Positions 54,858-63,971 of a stretch of DNA of 64,000 bases are shown here, in pieces. How positions within the stretch are numbered: position 1 is the stretch's first letter; each line of letters begins with the position of its first letter. The notes under the pieces are model-generated. The model saw nothing but the letters and a program-made list of their open reading frames with translations, had not been told where the DNA came from and ran no database searches. A program made the position numbers and the translations under genes. Source of the stretch: Deinococcus indicus (GTDB lineage Bacteria; Deinococcota; Deinococci; Deinococcales; Deinococcaceae). The stretch spans positions 1-64,000 of the forward strand of contig NZ_NHMK01000006.1 in NCBI RefSeq assembly GCF_002198095.1, given 5' to 3'.

Positions 54858-56288
54858 TTGACGCGAAGAAAGCGCCCGGAGAAACCAGCCCCCACTCCCC
54901 TGCCAGACGTCAGCCGGATCGAGGAGGCTAACGTCAGCCGTCTGGGCCTGATCAGCATTCAGGAGCGGGTGCCGGACTCGTTCTCCTCCTGGACAGTGGA
55001 TTTCAGGGTGGACGGTCGCCCCGCCCGGCTCACCTGCGACGCCATGCCCAAGTACGGCGGCGTACCACACGGCCTGGACGGCGACATTGCCACTGCCCTG
55101 ATCGACCTGTACGTCGAGACCGGCAGTCCCGCCGACGGCCTGCTGAACACCAGCGCGTACCAGATCCTCAAGCGGGCCGGGCTGGACGACTCGGGCCGCT
55201 ACTACCAGAACCTGCGCCAGACGCTGTTCCGGCTCCGGACCGCCACCTACACCGCCTCGGAGGCGTGGCGGGACCACCGGCGCGGGAACTGGACGACCGT
55301 CACCTTCAACTACCTCGAAGGTCTGGAATTCACCAGCGGCGACGAGGACCTGGGCCTGAGCCGCAGCAGCACCCTCAAGATCCGGCTGGCCGAACCCATC
55401 GTGCGGTCCATCCGCTCGCAGTACACCAAGCCCCTCGACCTGGAATTCCTGACCAGCCTCGACCGGCCCCTGACCCGCGCCCTGTACCGCCTGCTCGACG
55501 CCCGCCGGTACCCGCCGGAGGACCCCACGGTGCCCCTGCCGAGCTTCACGGTGAACCTGATGGACTGGGCCGAGGCCTGCAAGATCGTCGATCAGCGCAG
55601 CAACAAGATCCGCGCGACCCTGCAGGGCGCCCACGAGGAACTGATGGAGCGGCGTTACCTGAGCGGCGTCGACTACGAGGGACGGGGCCGCACCCAGAAA
55701 CTCACGTACCGGTTCGCGGAGACGGACGGGGCCCGGCCGGATCCGCCGGCCGTCATCCCGGCCCTCACCGAGGAACTGCGGCGCCACCGGGTTTCCCTGG
55801 CCGTCGCGCAGCGCCTGATCGAGGAGTTCGGGGAGGCGCACGTGCAGTCCCGTCTGGAGAAGTTCCAGCGTCTGATTGGCGCTGGGTACCGCGTGCGCAG
55901 CCGCTCGGCACTGTTGGTGGACGTCATCCGCGATCAGGACGGCAAGTACCCGGACAGCCCGGACCCGCGCCCCGTTCCCGCGAGCGCCGACGCGGGTGAC
56001 GCCAGGAGCGCGGCGCGGACCTCGTACATGCCCACCCTGGCCGAGGCGGTGGACGGACCGCAACCGCTGGAGGCGCAGGTGGATTCGGCCCTGAAGACCC
56101 TGCAGTTCCTGCTGCGCGAACGCCTGAGCGTCAGCGAGTACGCCCTGCTGCGCATGGGCCTGATCGTGGGCCGCCCCGACCCGCTCGAGGCGACCCGCGC
56201 CGCTTCGAAGGCGAAGGTGGACGGCACGCTGGACGCCTACACGGCCGACCTGCTGCTCCTGCTGGGCGAACTGCGCGCCCAGGTGTGA
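54858..56288 (+). CDS. Replication initiator protein, origin 2
   Basis: 476 aa, TTG start (54858-54860) with a strong AGGAGG 8 nt upstream; the rare start may keep initiator levels low. Paralogue of the origin 1 initiator: YGGVPHGLDGDIATAL, LDDSGRYYQNLRQ, EAWRDHRRGNWTTVTFN, QYTKPLDLEFLTSLDRPLTRALYRLLDARRY and RSALLVDVIRDQDGKY align, while the N-terminal 15 and C-terminal 110 residues differ. It should bind the TCGCCTGAGTTGTCCGGTA repeats. Its stop TGA is followed by a decayed R1-like sequence. Confidence 0.9.
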   Translation: MTRRKRPEKPAPTPLPDVSRIEEANVSRLGLISIQERVPDSFSSWTVDFRVDGRPARLTCDAMPKYGGVPHGLDGDIATALIDLYVETGSPADGLLNTSAYQILKRAGLDDSGRYYQNLRQTLFRLRTATYTASEAWRDHRRGNWTTVTFNYLEGLEFTSGDEDLGLSRSSTLKIRLAEPIVRSIRSQYTKPLDLEFLTSLDRPLTRALYRLLDARRYPPEDPTVPLPSFTVNLMDWAEACKIVDQRSNKIRATLQGAHEELMERRYLSGVDYEGRGRTQKLTYRFAETDGARPDPPAVIPALTEELRRHRVSLAVAQRLIEEFGEAHVQSRLEKFQRLIGAGYRVRSRSALLVDVIRDQDGKYPDSPDPRPVPASADAGDARSAARTSYMPTLAEAVDGPQPLEAQVDSALKTLQFLLRERLSVSEYALLRMGLIVGRPDPLEATRAASKAKVDGTLDAYTADLLLLLGELRAQV

Positions 56289-56348
56289 CGCGGATTCCGG
56301 TGGAACGGGCCGTCCCGCCGTTCGATCCGGGCGGACGGGCCGCGTAGC
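56286..56348. repeat. Decayed R1-like fragment after rep2
   Basis: TGACGCGGATTCCGGTGGAACGGG recalls the R1 end TGATACGGATTCCG...TTGAACGGGC, and the far end reads GGGCCGCGTAG. Only about 60 bp remain. The initial TGA is again a stop codon (rep2). Confidence 0.35.
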
Positions 56349-56356
56349 GTTCTCCG

Positions 56357-57397
56357 TCAGAAACGGTCGATGACGGTCACGCCGACACCCGTGAAGGTGT
56401 CCATGCCCGCCAGTGCCTGCGCGGCCCCGGCGAGGTCGATGCGCGCCCCGATCAGCGCCGCCGGGTTCAGCTGTCCCCGCTCGATCAGGCCCAGCATCTG
56501 CGGGTAGGTGTGGGCGGCCATGCCGTGGCTGCCGAGCAGTTCCAGTTCCCGCGCGATCACGCGGTCCATCGGCACGGCGGGCCGGGACTGATCGGCCAGC
56601 AGCAGCCCCACCTGCACGTGCCGGCCGCGCGTCCGCAGGCACAGCACCGAGTTGGTCAGCGTCTGCGGGTGCCCCAGGGCGTCCAGGGAAAGGTGCGCGC
56701 CGCCGCCGGTCAGGTCCGCCACGGCGGCCGATACGTCCGGGGTGCGCGTGGCGTTCAGGGTGTGTTCGGCGCCGAGACGGGCGGCCAGGGCGAGTTTCGA
56801 ATCGTCGATGTCGATGGCGATCACGCGCGCGCCCAGGCTGGCCGCGATCTGCACGGCCGACAGGCCCACGCCGCCGCAGCCGTGCACGGCCACCCACTCC
56901 CCACCGCGCACGCGGCCCTGCTGCGACACGGCGCGGAAGGCCGTGGAGTACCGGCACCCGAGGCTGGCGGCCGTGACGAAATCCAGGCGGTCCGGCAGGC
57001 GCACGAGGTTCTGGTCGGCGTACCCCAGCGCCACCAGCGGCGCGAACGATCCCCAGTGCGTGAAGCCCGGCTGGAACTGCGCGTGACACACCTGCTGGTC
57101 CCCGGCGCGGCAGGGCCCGCAGCGGCCACAGCCGGCCACGAACGGCACGGTGACCCTCTCCCCCACCCGGAAGGCCGTGACGTCCCGCCCCACCGCGACG
57201 ACCGTGCCGGCCAGTTCGTGGCCCGGTACGTGCGGCAGGCGGATGTCCGGGTCGTGGCCCATCCAGCCGTGCCAGTCGCTGCGGCACACGCCGCTCGCGC
57301 CGACCTCGACGACCACCCCGTCGGGCGTGGGTTCCGGGTCGGGAACCGTCTGGAGGGTGGGAAGCACTCCGAACTCTTCGTACACCAGGGCGCGCAT
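56357..57397 (-). CDS. Zinc-dependent alcohol dehydrogenase
   Basis: 346 aa from MRALVYEEF (a GTG three codons upstream is also possible). Medium-chain dehydrogenase: catalytic zinc [12 protein letters not shown] and [12 protein letters not shown], structural zinc [15 protein letters not shown], and the NAD(P) site [13 protein letters not shown] (around 172-184). Substrate not determined. A single gene, convergent with rep2. Confidence 0.88.
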   Translation of the reverse strand: MRALVYEEFGVLPTLQTVPDPEPTPDGVVVEVGASGVCRSDWHGWMGHDPDIRLPHVPGHELAGTVVAVGRDVTAFRVGERVTVPFVAGCGRCGPCRAGDQQVCHAQFQPGFTHWGSFAPLVALGYADQNLVRLPDRLDFVTAASLGCRYSTAFRAVSQQGRVRGGEWVAVHGCGGVGLSAVQIAASLGARVIAIDIDDSKLALAARLGAEHTLNATRTPDVSAAVADLTGGGAHLSLDALGHPQTLTNSVLCLRTRGRHVQVGLLLADQSRPAVPMDRVIARELELLGSHGMAAHTYPQMLGLIERGQLNPAALIGARIDLAGAAQALAGMDTFTGVGVTVIDRF

Positions 57398-57428
57398 GCC
57401 GCCCACCGTAGCAGGCCGGGCGGGCCGG

Positions 57429-59477
57429 TCAATCGCCTGTGTTGTCCGGTAGTGCCGGGCCGGCGTCCTGACCGGCCTGCTGGCCGAGCTGCTGGCTGAC
57501 CTGCCGCCCGATCTGCCACGCGACGCTGCTGGGCGACAGGCCGCCGGGGTGCATGACGTACGGCACGCCGCGCGCGCGGGCCACGTCCCGCAGGGTGTTG
57601 TGCGCGTGCGCCATCCAGCGGATCGCCAGGATCACGACGGCGGTGTCCGGCGTCACGTGCGCCTGCGCGTGCGTGCCGTGCGCGTACTCGGCGCTGCCGA
57701 TCCAGTCCAGTTCGCTCAGCTCGAAGGCGGCGAGCAGGGCCGCGTGGTGCGGGGCGCTGGGAACGCCGCCCAGCAGCACCATCCGCCGTCCGCGCAGGTG
57801 TTCGCGCACTCCCAGGACGTGCGCGGGCCACTCGGGGGCGTCCGGGGTGGCGGGCACCGGACGGGGCGTGGGGTCTGCGCGGGTCGGACCGGCGGGCGGG
57901 AGGTTGGCCGCCTCTTGCGGGAGCACCGGTGCTTCCGCGGGGGCGGCCAGCGCCTGCGCCTGCGCGTGGGCGTCCGGCAGCAGGCGCAGCAGCGCCGCGT
58001 GGAAGGCGTTCAGGGCAGCCGGGTCCATCGGCAGGGCGCGCAGCGGCCCGAACCCGCCCAGGTACCCCTCCAGGAACGCCTGATCCGGCAGGCGCAGGCC
58101 CGCGCGGCGCACGCTGGCCAGCAGGTTCCCGCCGGCCAGCGCGGTCAGGCGGCGCACCTCGGTCCCCCAGGTGTCCCAGAAGGGCGTGCCGCGCAGCGCC
58201 AGCAATTCCAGCGGCAGGGCGGCGCGGCCCAGGTGCCCGTGCAGCGGTCCGGACGTGAACCGCTCCGGCTGCGTGCGTTCCCAGGCCCACAGCGGGTCCA
58301 CGCCCGACACCTGCGCGGCCAGCTGCACCATCGGCGGGAGGCGCAGGCCCGGCGCGCGCGCGGTGCTCGTCAGGCCCTGGAGGCTCAGCAGCAGCAGCCG
58401 GGCGCGCAGGTCCGGGTCCCGGTCGGGCGTCACGCCGCGCGACAGGTCCTCGTCCAGGTCGTTCAGGGCGTCCCACAGGACGTTCAGGTGCTCCTGCGCT
58501 TCCGGCGTGACCGGCCGCAGACGCCCGAAGCGCAGGGCGCGCAGTGTCCGCCGCGCCGCGAGGACCTGACCGCCCAGGTCGCCGCTCGCCTGCCGGCGTT
58601 CCCGCTGCGCGAGCGGCAGGTCCGGGCGGCCCAGTTCCGCGTGCAGCGCCGCGTGCAGTTCCAGCAGATGCGCGGTCGCCGGCGTGGGTTCCTGCGCCTG
58701 CAGGGCGCGCAGCAGCACCAGCGCCCGGTCGAGCGCGAGGATCAGCGGCAGGTCCTCGAGCCGGTCGCGGCCGCACACGAACAGCAGCAGCAGCGCCGCG
58801 TTGCGTTCCCCTTCCCGCTCGCCCAGCGCCAGCCGTTGCAGCGCCTGACCCGTGCCGTGCCGCCCGGCGTCCAGGGTGGCGGGCGGCGTCAGGGCCGCGC
58901 GCAGCGGCGTCAGCGGGTCGCGCAGCGGGGCGGGGCGGCGCACGCCCGCCCAGGTCAGGCGCGCCTCGCCCCGCTCGCCGACCCGGATGCCGGCGGCCTG
59001 CGCGGCGTCCAGCGTCAGGGTGATCATGGGGGCGTCCTCGTCCGGCAGCAGCGGCACGCCCTCCAGCCACGCGTGCCCGGCCGCGCCGGCGATGGCGGCG
59101 ACCCGGCCGCTCAGGCGCGCCTCGTCCGGTTGCAGCAGCGCCAGCGTCTGCGCCAGGTCGCTCAGGCGTTCCAGCAGCGTCCGGTCCGGCGCGGCGGCGT
59201 ACCCTTCCAGGCCCGTCACGAGCGCCTGTCCCAGCCCCACGGCCCGGATCAGGTCGCTCTGCGCCTCCACGCTGAGCGTCTCGTCCTGCTCGGCGCGGTC
59301 CATCATGGCGTCCAGCCGCGCCGCCAGGGTGTCCAGCACGCCGCGCAGCAGCGCCGGGTGCGCGCACAGGCCGCCCGGCGGGTCCGGCGCGAAGGCGTCC
59401 GGCGCCTGCACGCGCAGCGTGGACGCCGGGCGCGGCAGGGACCGGCCGTCAGGGGTGCGCAGGACCATCTTCGTCAT
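57429..59477 (-). CDS. DUF2325-containing protein of unknown function
   Basis: 682 aa from [11 protein letters not shown]; an ATG three codons later is possible. Most of the protein is helical, Leu/Ala/Arg-rich, without named motifs. Residues about 555-655 form a DUF2325-type domain ([77 protein letters not shown]). The last residues PDNTGD and the TGA are encoded by a stray origin 2 iteron, and the start codon touches an R1 remnant. Not linked to a known pathway. Confidence 0.7.
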   Translation of the reverse strand: MTKMVLRTPDGRSLPRPASTLRVQAPDAFAPDPPGGLCAHPALLRGVLDTLAARLDAMMDRAEQDETLSVEAQSDLIRAVGLGQALVTGLEGYAAAPDRTLLERLSDLAQTLALLQPDEARLSGRVAAIAGAAGHAWLEGVPLLPDEDAPMITLTLDAAQAAGIRVGERGEARLTWAGVRRPAPLRDPLTPLRAALTPPATLDAGRHGTGQALQRLALGEREGERNAALLLLFVCGRDRLEDLPLILALDRALVLLRALQAQEPTPATAHLLELHAALHAELGRPDLPLAQRERRQASGDLGGQVLAARRTLRALRFGRLRPVTPEAQEHLNVLWDALNDLDEDLSRGVTPDRDPDLRARLLLLSLQGLTSTARAPGLRLPPMVQLAAQVSGVDPLWAWERTQPERFTSGPLHGHLGRAALPLELLALRGTPFWDTWGTEVRRLTALAGGNLLASVRRAGLRLPDQAFLEGYLGGFGPLRALPMDPAALNAFHAALLRLLPDAHAQAQALAAPAEAPVLPQEAANLPPAGPTRADPTPRPVPATPDAPEWPAHVLGVREHLRGRRMVLLGGVPSAPHHAALLAAFELSELDWIGSAEYAHGTHAQAHVTPDTAVVILAIRWMAHAHNTLRDVARARGVPYVMHPGGLSPSSVAWQIGRQVSQQLGQQAGQDAGPALPDNTGD
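57433..57451 (+). repeat. Solitary origin 2 iteron
   Basis: TCGCCTGTGTTGTCCGGTA, 18 of 19 bases identical to the origin 2 iteron, same orientation, 2.6 kb downstream of the array, at the 3' end of the DUF2325 gene. Confidence 0.85.
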
Positions 59478-59573
59478 CCGGACTCCGGTTGAATGGGCTG
59501 CCAAGCCCGCCCGGTCCGAGCGGATGCGACTCGGAGGGCTGCCCCGCAGAGAGGGAGAGAACCGGGTTCCGTA
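59477..59573. repeat. Truncated R1 element
   Basis: 97-bp remnant: TCCGGACTCCGGTTGAATGG at one end and TTCCGTA at the other, missing the CGGCAGTCCGTA end. Flanked by TCA (59474-59476) and TCG (59574-59576). It supplies the upstream GGAG in front of the DUF2325 start codon. Confidence 0.65.
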
Positions 59574-59594
59574 TCGCTGCTCCCGCGTGGCCGT

Positions 59595-60512
59595 TCAGGG
59601 CAGGGTGTTCCCGGCGGCCAGCAGGATGGCGTACCAGTCCTCGCGGCTCAGGTGCACGTCGGCGGCTCGCACGCAGTCGCCCAGGCGTTCCAAGTTGGTG
59701 GTGCCGGTCACGGGCTGCATGTGGGCCGGGTGGCGCAGCAGCCACGCCATGGCGATCGTCGTGGAGTTCACGCCGTGCTGCGCGGCGATCCGGTCGAGCG
59801 TGGCGTTCAGTTCCGGGAATTTGGGGTGGTTCAGGAACACGCCCTCGAAGAACCCGAACTGGAACGGCGACCAGGGCTGCACGGTGATGTCGTGCAGGCG
59901 GCAGTAGTCGAGGACGCCCCCGTCGCGGTTGACGGCGGCGTCGTTTTCCATGTTCACGTTGAACCCGGCGGTGATCATGGTGGCGTTCGTGATGCTCAGC
60001 TGCAACTGATTGGCGACGAGCGGCTGCCGGACACTCTTTTTCAGCAGTTCGATCTGCCGGGGGTTCTGGTTGGACACCCCGAAGTGCCGGACCTTGCCCT
60101 CGCGCTCCAGCTGGTCGAAGGCGGCGGCGACCTCGTCGGGTTCCACCAGCGCGTCCGGGCGGTGCAGCAGCAGCACGTCCAGGTAGTCGGTGCGCAGGCG
60201 GCCCAGGATGGCGTCCACGGACGCCAGGATGTGCTCGCGGCTGAAGTCGAACATGCCGGGCCGGATGCCGCACTTGCTCTGCAGGATCAGGCGTTCGCGC
60301 ACGCTGGGGCTCATGCCCACGGCGTCCGCGAAGACGGACTCGCACTCGCCGCCGCCGTAAATGTCGGCGTGATCGAAGAAGTTGGCGCCCAGGTCCAGGG
60401 CGCCCTGGACGAAGCGCTGCGCCTGGGCGGCGTCCAGCGAGTTCAGACGCATGCAGCCCACCGCGACCACGGGAACCTGAAGGGTGCTGTTACCAAGGGG
60501 AATCGAACGCAT
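59595..60512 (-). CDS. Aldo/keto reductase
   Basis: 305 aa from MRSIPLGNS (GGAGG upstream). TIM-barrel reductase with the catalytic tetrad placed by FFDHADIYGGGE (Asp, Tyr), LQSKCGI (Lys) and LLLHRPD (His), and the NADP-binding SNQNPRQIELL and PVTGTTNLERL regions. Closest to the YdhF-like group. Divergent from the Fe-ADH gene with about 205 bp between. Physiological substrate unknown. Confidence 0.88.
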   Translation of the reverse strand: MRSIPLGNSTLQVPVVAVGCMRLNSLDAAQAQRFVQGALDLGANFFDHADIYGGGECESVFADAVGMSPSVRERLILQSKCGIRPGMFDFSREHILASVDAILGRLRTDYLDVLLLHRPDALVEPDEVAAAFDQLEREGKVRHFGVSNQNPRQIELLKKSVRQPLVANQLQLSITNATMITAGFNVNMENDAAVNRDGGVLDYCRLHDITVQPWSPFQFGFFEGVFLNHPKFPELNATLDRIAAQHGVNSTTIAMAWLLRHPAHMQPVTGTTNLERLGDCVRAADVHLSREDWYAILLAAGNTLP

Positions 60513-60718
60513 GAAGACCTCCGGCGGAAAATAGGGTGAAGGGGACAAGCAGGAACTCGTCCGGGGCCGTGACGGCCCCCACGGACGCTGATCCTACTGC
60601 GCGGCGGGTTCCGGCACGCCACGCTCGCGCCCGCCCCGCCCGGTGCGCTACGGTACGGACACCCAGAACCGTTGCCCGCCCCTGCCTGCCCCCCCCACGG
60701 CCCTTTCCCGGAGGTTCC

Positions 60719-62023
60719 ATGACGCACCCTGCCCTGCCCGCCGCTCCCGGTGACGTACCTGAGGCGCACGAACGCCTGTTCACCATCGAGGCCACCCCCG
60801 TGAAGTTCGGTCCCGGCGCGGCGCTGGACGCCGGCTGGGAGCTGCAACGGCTGGGCGCGCGGCACGTGTTCGTGGTCGTGGACCCGGCCGTGCTGGCGCT
60901 GGGCGTGGCGGGACCGGCCCTGGCGTCCCTGGACGCCGCCGGGTTGCAGGTGACGCTGTTCAGCGACGTGGAAACCGAACCGTCCATCGCGGCGGTCGAG
61001 CGGGCCGTGCAGGCCGCGCGGGCCGCCGGCGCGGACAGTTTCGCCGCCATTGGCGGCGGCAGCGCCATCGACACCGCCAAGGTCGCCAACCTGCTGTGCA
61101 CGCACGGCGGTCAGATCATGGACTACGTGAACCCGCCGGTCGGCGCGGGCCGGCGGCCGCCGTCGCCGCTGCGGCCGTTCCTGGCGGTCCCGACCACGGC
61201 CGGCAGCGGGTCCGAGGCGACGACCGTGGCGATCCTGGACCTGCCGGAACGGCACATCAAGACCGGCATCAGCCACCGCCTGCTGCGGCCGTCGCAGGCG
61301 CTCGTAGACCCGGAACTGAGCCGCAGCGCGCCGCCCGCCGTGATCGCCGCCGCCGGTCTGGACGTCGTGTGCCACGCCGCCGAGAGTTTCCTGAGCCGCC
61401 CGTACACCAGCCGCCCGCGCCCCGCGACGCCCGACGAGCGGCCTCCCTACCAGGGCAGCAACCCGGTGGCGGACCTCTGGTCGGCCCAGGCGCTGCGCTA
61501 CGGCGGGCAGTTCCTGCGCCGCGCCGTGCAGGGCGACACCGAGGCGCGCGGGTTCATGATGCTGAGCGCCACCATGGCCGGCGTGGGCTTCGGCTCGGCC
61601 GGCGTGCACATCCCGCACGCCTGCGCGTACCCCATCGCGGGGTTGCGGCACACCTACCGCGACCCCGATTACCCCGGCGAGAAGCGGTTCGTGCCGCACG
61701 GGTTCTCCGTGATCGTCACCTCGGCCGCCGCGTTCCGCTTCACCTTTGACGCCGCGCCGGAGCGGCACGTGCAGGCCGCCAGTTTCCTGACCGGCCGCAC
61801 CTACGCCCCGGACGACCGCGAGGCGCTCCCGCAGGCGCTGCTGGACCTGATGCGGGACGTGGGCGCACCCAGCGGCGTGGCGGCGCTGGGCTACGGCGAG
61901 GCCGACATTCCCGCCCTGACCGACGGGGCGCTGCAACAGCAGCGGCTGCTGGCGGTCGCGCCGCGTTCGCCCAGCCGCGACGACCTGGGCCGGATCTTCC
62001 GGGAGTCGCTGCACAACTGGTGA
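60719..62023 (+). CDS. Fe-ADH, hydroxyacid-oxoacid transhydrogenase-like
   Basis: 434 aa from MTHPALPA (GGAGG 4 nt before the ATG). Iron-containing dehydrogenase with GGGSAIDTAK (NAD site) and metal-ligand segments GLDVVCHAAES, VHIPHACAYPI and RFVPHGFSV. Long stretches such as RPPYQGSNPVADLWSAQALR, GFGSAGVHIPHACAYPIAGL and ERHVQAA follow the ADHFE1/HOT subgroup, which exchanges hydride between 4-hydroxybutyrate and 2-oxoglutarate, rather than ordinary alcohol dehydrogenases. Succinic semialdehyde from the hpa pathway is a relative of that substrate, but the link is speculative. Confidence 0.82.
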   Translation: MTHPALPAAPGDVPEAHERLFTIEATPVKFGPGAALDAGWELQRLGARHVFVVVDPAVLALGVAGPALASLDAAGLQVTLFSDVETEPSIAAVERAVQAARAAGADSFAAIGGGSAIDTAKVANLLCTHGGQIMDYVNPPVGAGRRPPSPLRPFLAVPTTAGSGSEATTVAILDLPERHIKTGISHRLLRPSQALVDPELSRSAPPAVIAAAGLDVVCHAAESFLSRPYTSRPRPATPDERPPYQGSNPVADLWSAQALRYGGQFLRRAVQGDTEARGFMMLSATMAGVGFGSAGVHIPHACAYPIAGLRHTYRDPDYPGEKRFVPHGFSVIVTSAAAFRFTFDAAPERHVQAASFLTGRTYAPDDREALPQALLDLMRDVGAPSGVAALGYGEADIPALTDGALQQQRLLAVAPRSPSRDDLGRIFRESLHNW

Positions 62024-62047
62024 CCGGCGCCCCCCTCCTGGCCCGCA

Positions 62048-62078
62048 TTGAACCTTCACCAGGCGGGCCGCGTATGGT
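62048..62078 (+). promoter_or_regulatory. Putative promoter of the ECF sigma gene
   Basis: TTGAAC (62048-62053), 19-nt spacer, TATGGT (62073-62078). The start would fall at or next to the ATG at 62083, implying a leaderless transcript. The wide spacing leaves this moderate. Confidence 0.35.
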
Positions 62079-62082
62079 AGGT

Positions 62083-62721
62083 ATGACCACGGTCATGGCC
62101 CGACTCTCGCCCCTCTCCCTGCGTTCCACCTCCCCTGCGGAGGAGGAGGCGCCGTGCACGCCGCCCACCGACGTGGCGCTGGTGGCGCGGCTGGTCCGGC
62201 GGGACGAGGCGGCCCTGGCCGAGGTGTACGACGCGCACGCGGGCGCGGTGTTCGGGCTGCTGTCGCGGCTGCTGGACCACGCGACCGCGCAGGAGGTCCT
62301 GCAGGACGTGTTCCTGCGGCTCTGGGAGCGGCCGGCGGCCTTCGATCCGGCGCGGGCCGGATTGCGCGCGTACCTGCTGGTCATGGCCCGCTCGCGGGCG
62401 CTGGACCGACTGCGGGCCGCCCGGACGACCGTGCCGCTGCACACCGAGGACGGCGCAGACCTGCTCCTGCCGGACGGGCGGCCCGGCCCGGCGCAGCTCA
62501 GCGAGGACGGCGCGCGCCGCGACCGCCTGCGCGCCGCCCTGGCGGGCCTGTCGGGCACCCACCGGGAGACGGTGGAACGCGCCTACCTGCGCGGGCAGTC
62601 CCGCGAGGAGATCGCACAGGCGATGGGCGTGCCGGTCGGTACCGTCAAGAGCCGCCTGAGCTACGCCCTGAAACACCTGAAAATTCACCTGGGACAGGAG
62701 GGCGGCGCATGGCTGGACTGA
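62083..62721 (+). CDS. ECF-family RNA polymerase sigma factor
   Basis: 212 aa from MTTVMARL; ATGs four codons later or three earlier are alternatives. Sigma region 2 (DEAALAEVYDAHAGAVFGLLSRLL ... VLQDVFLRLWERP, around 40-85) and region 4 (LAGLSGTHRETVERAYLRGQ, then SREEIAQAMGVPVGTVKSRL, around 150-195). Overlaps the anti-sigma gene by 13 nt. Probably responds to envelope or redox stress through that partner. Confidence 0.9.
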   Translation: MTTVMARLSPLSLRSTSPAEEEAPCTPPTDVALVARLVRRDEAALAEVYDAHAGAVFGLLSRLLDHATAQEVLQDVFLRLWERPAAFDPARAGLRAYLLVMARSRALDRLRAARTTVPLHTEDGADLLLPDGRPGPAQLSEDGARRDRLRAALAGLSGTHRETVERAYLRGQSREEIAQAMGVPVGTVKSRLSYALKHLKIHLGQEGGAWLD

Positions 62722-63971
62722 CCGACTGCACTCCCCTGACCGCGCGCCTCGAAGCGCACGTCGAGCAGGGTGCCCCGCTCACCGCCGACGAACAGGCGCA
62801 CCTGCGCGGTTGCGCGTCCTGCCGCGCGGACCTGCAACTGCTGCGCGAACTGCAACTGGCGCTGCTGGAGGACGTTCCCGCTGCCGCGCCCCCGCCCGCA
62901 CTGCGCGGCGCGGTGCTCGCGGCGGCCCTCGCGGCCCCCACCCATCCTGACCCGGCCCGTCCTGACCCGGCCCGCCCGGCGGGGGCAGCCCCGCGTCGCC
63001 GCTGGTGGCCGGCCGCGCTGAGTGCCGCCGCGATGCTGACGGGCGCGCTGACCTTCACGGCCTTCCTGAACCAGTCGGGCGGCGTGGCGGGCGTCCTGCC
63101 GGACCCGGCGGTGGTCGTCAGCACCGGCCCGGAAATGCTGGTCGCCAGCAACGACCGCAGCGGCACCCTGACCGTGCTGCGCGGCGACCGCGTGCGGGCC
63201 AGCCTGACCGTCGGCGGCCGCCAGACGCCGTGGTTCACCGAGGGCGTGCGCCTGGGCGACCGGATCTTCCTGGCGGACGCCGCCAATGACCGCGTGCTGG
63301 AAGTCCGGGCCTGGCCGCTGCAGGTGCTGCGCCAGCACCGCGTGCCGGACGGCGTGGCCGGCCTGAGCGCCGTCAGCGGTCCCGGTGGGGCGCGCGTGTA
63401 CTTCAAGGGCGTGCGCGGCGAGGTGGGCGTGCTGGGCGGCCCGCAGGTCACGCTGGCCCACGAGACCGGGCAGCCCCTGGCGGACGTGATGGACGGTGTC
63501 CTGCTGTTCGGCGGGCAGCTGTTCGTCACGCACCACCTGTCCGGCGAGGTGTGCGCGCTCGACCCGGACACCCTGGCCGTGCAGCGCCGCCTGCCGCTGG
63601 GTGGCATGCCGGTCGCCCTGGCCCCCTACGAGGGCGACCTGCTGGTCCTGGACGTGACGGGCCGCCTGCTGCGGGTCAGCACGGCCGGCGAGATCCGGCA
63701 ACGCTGGGCGGTGCCGGGCCACCCGGACAAGTTCAGCGTGAGTGGCGGGACAGCCCTCCTGAGCGACCGCGCCGGGACCGTCACGCGCGTGCCGCTGGGG
63801 GGCGGGGCCGTCACGCAGACGACCATGGAGCACCCGATGGACGTCCTGGCCCTGCCCGGCGGGGCCTTCGCCGTCGCCGAGGGCCGCCGGGGCCTGCGCG
63901 TCCTGGACTCGGACCTGCACACCACCGTGCATCTCGGGCAGCGGGGTCAGCTCCTTCCGGCGCGTCCCTGA
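62709..63971 (+). CDS. Anti-sigma factor with zinc-finger and external propeller
   Basis: 420 aa. N-terminal anti-sigma zinc-binding motif HLRGCASCRADLQLL (H-x3-C-x2-C, around 32-46), a Pro/Ala linker, one membrane helix (about 98-120), then about 300 external residues of repeated beta-strand patterns (GVRLGDRIFLADAANDRVLEV, GDLLVLDVTGRLLRVS) that read as an NHL/YVTN-like propeller. It should hold the sigma factor at the membrane until the propeller senses its signal. Most anti-sigmas of this class have a short external domain. Confidence 0.85.
   Translation: MAGLTDCTPLTARLEAHVEQGAPLTADEQAHLRGCASCRADLQLLRELQLALLEDVPAAAPPPALRGAVLAAALAAPTHPDPARPDPARPAGAAPRRRWWPAALSAAAMLTGALTFTAFLNQSGGVAGVLPDPAVVVSTGPEMLVASNDRSGTLTVLRGDRVRASLTVGGRQTPWFTEGVRLGDRIFLADAANDRVLEVRAWPLQVLRQHRVPDGVAGLSAVSGPGGARVYFKGVRGEVGVLGGPQVTLAHETGQPLADVMDGVLLFGGQLFVTHHLSGEVCALDPDTLAVQRRLPLGGMPVALAPYEGDLLVLDVTGRLLRVSTAGEIRQRWAVPGHPDKFSVSGGTALLSDRAGTVTRVPLGGGAVTQTTMEHPMDVLALPGGAFAVAEGRRGLRVLDSDLHTTVHLGQRGQLLPARP

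Noticed and set aside
54252..57287. A 1011-codon minus-strand frame spanning origin 2 and rep2
   Set aside because: Its C-terminal YRTTQAI repeats are only translated iterons, and it runs antisense to a recognisable initiator.
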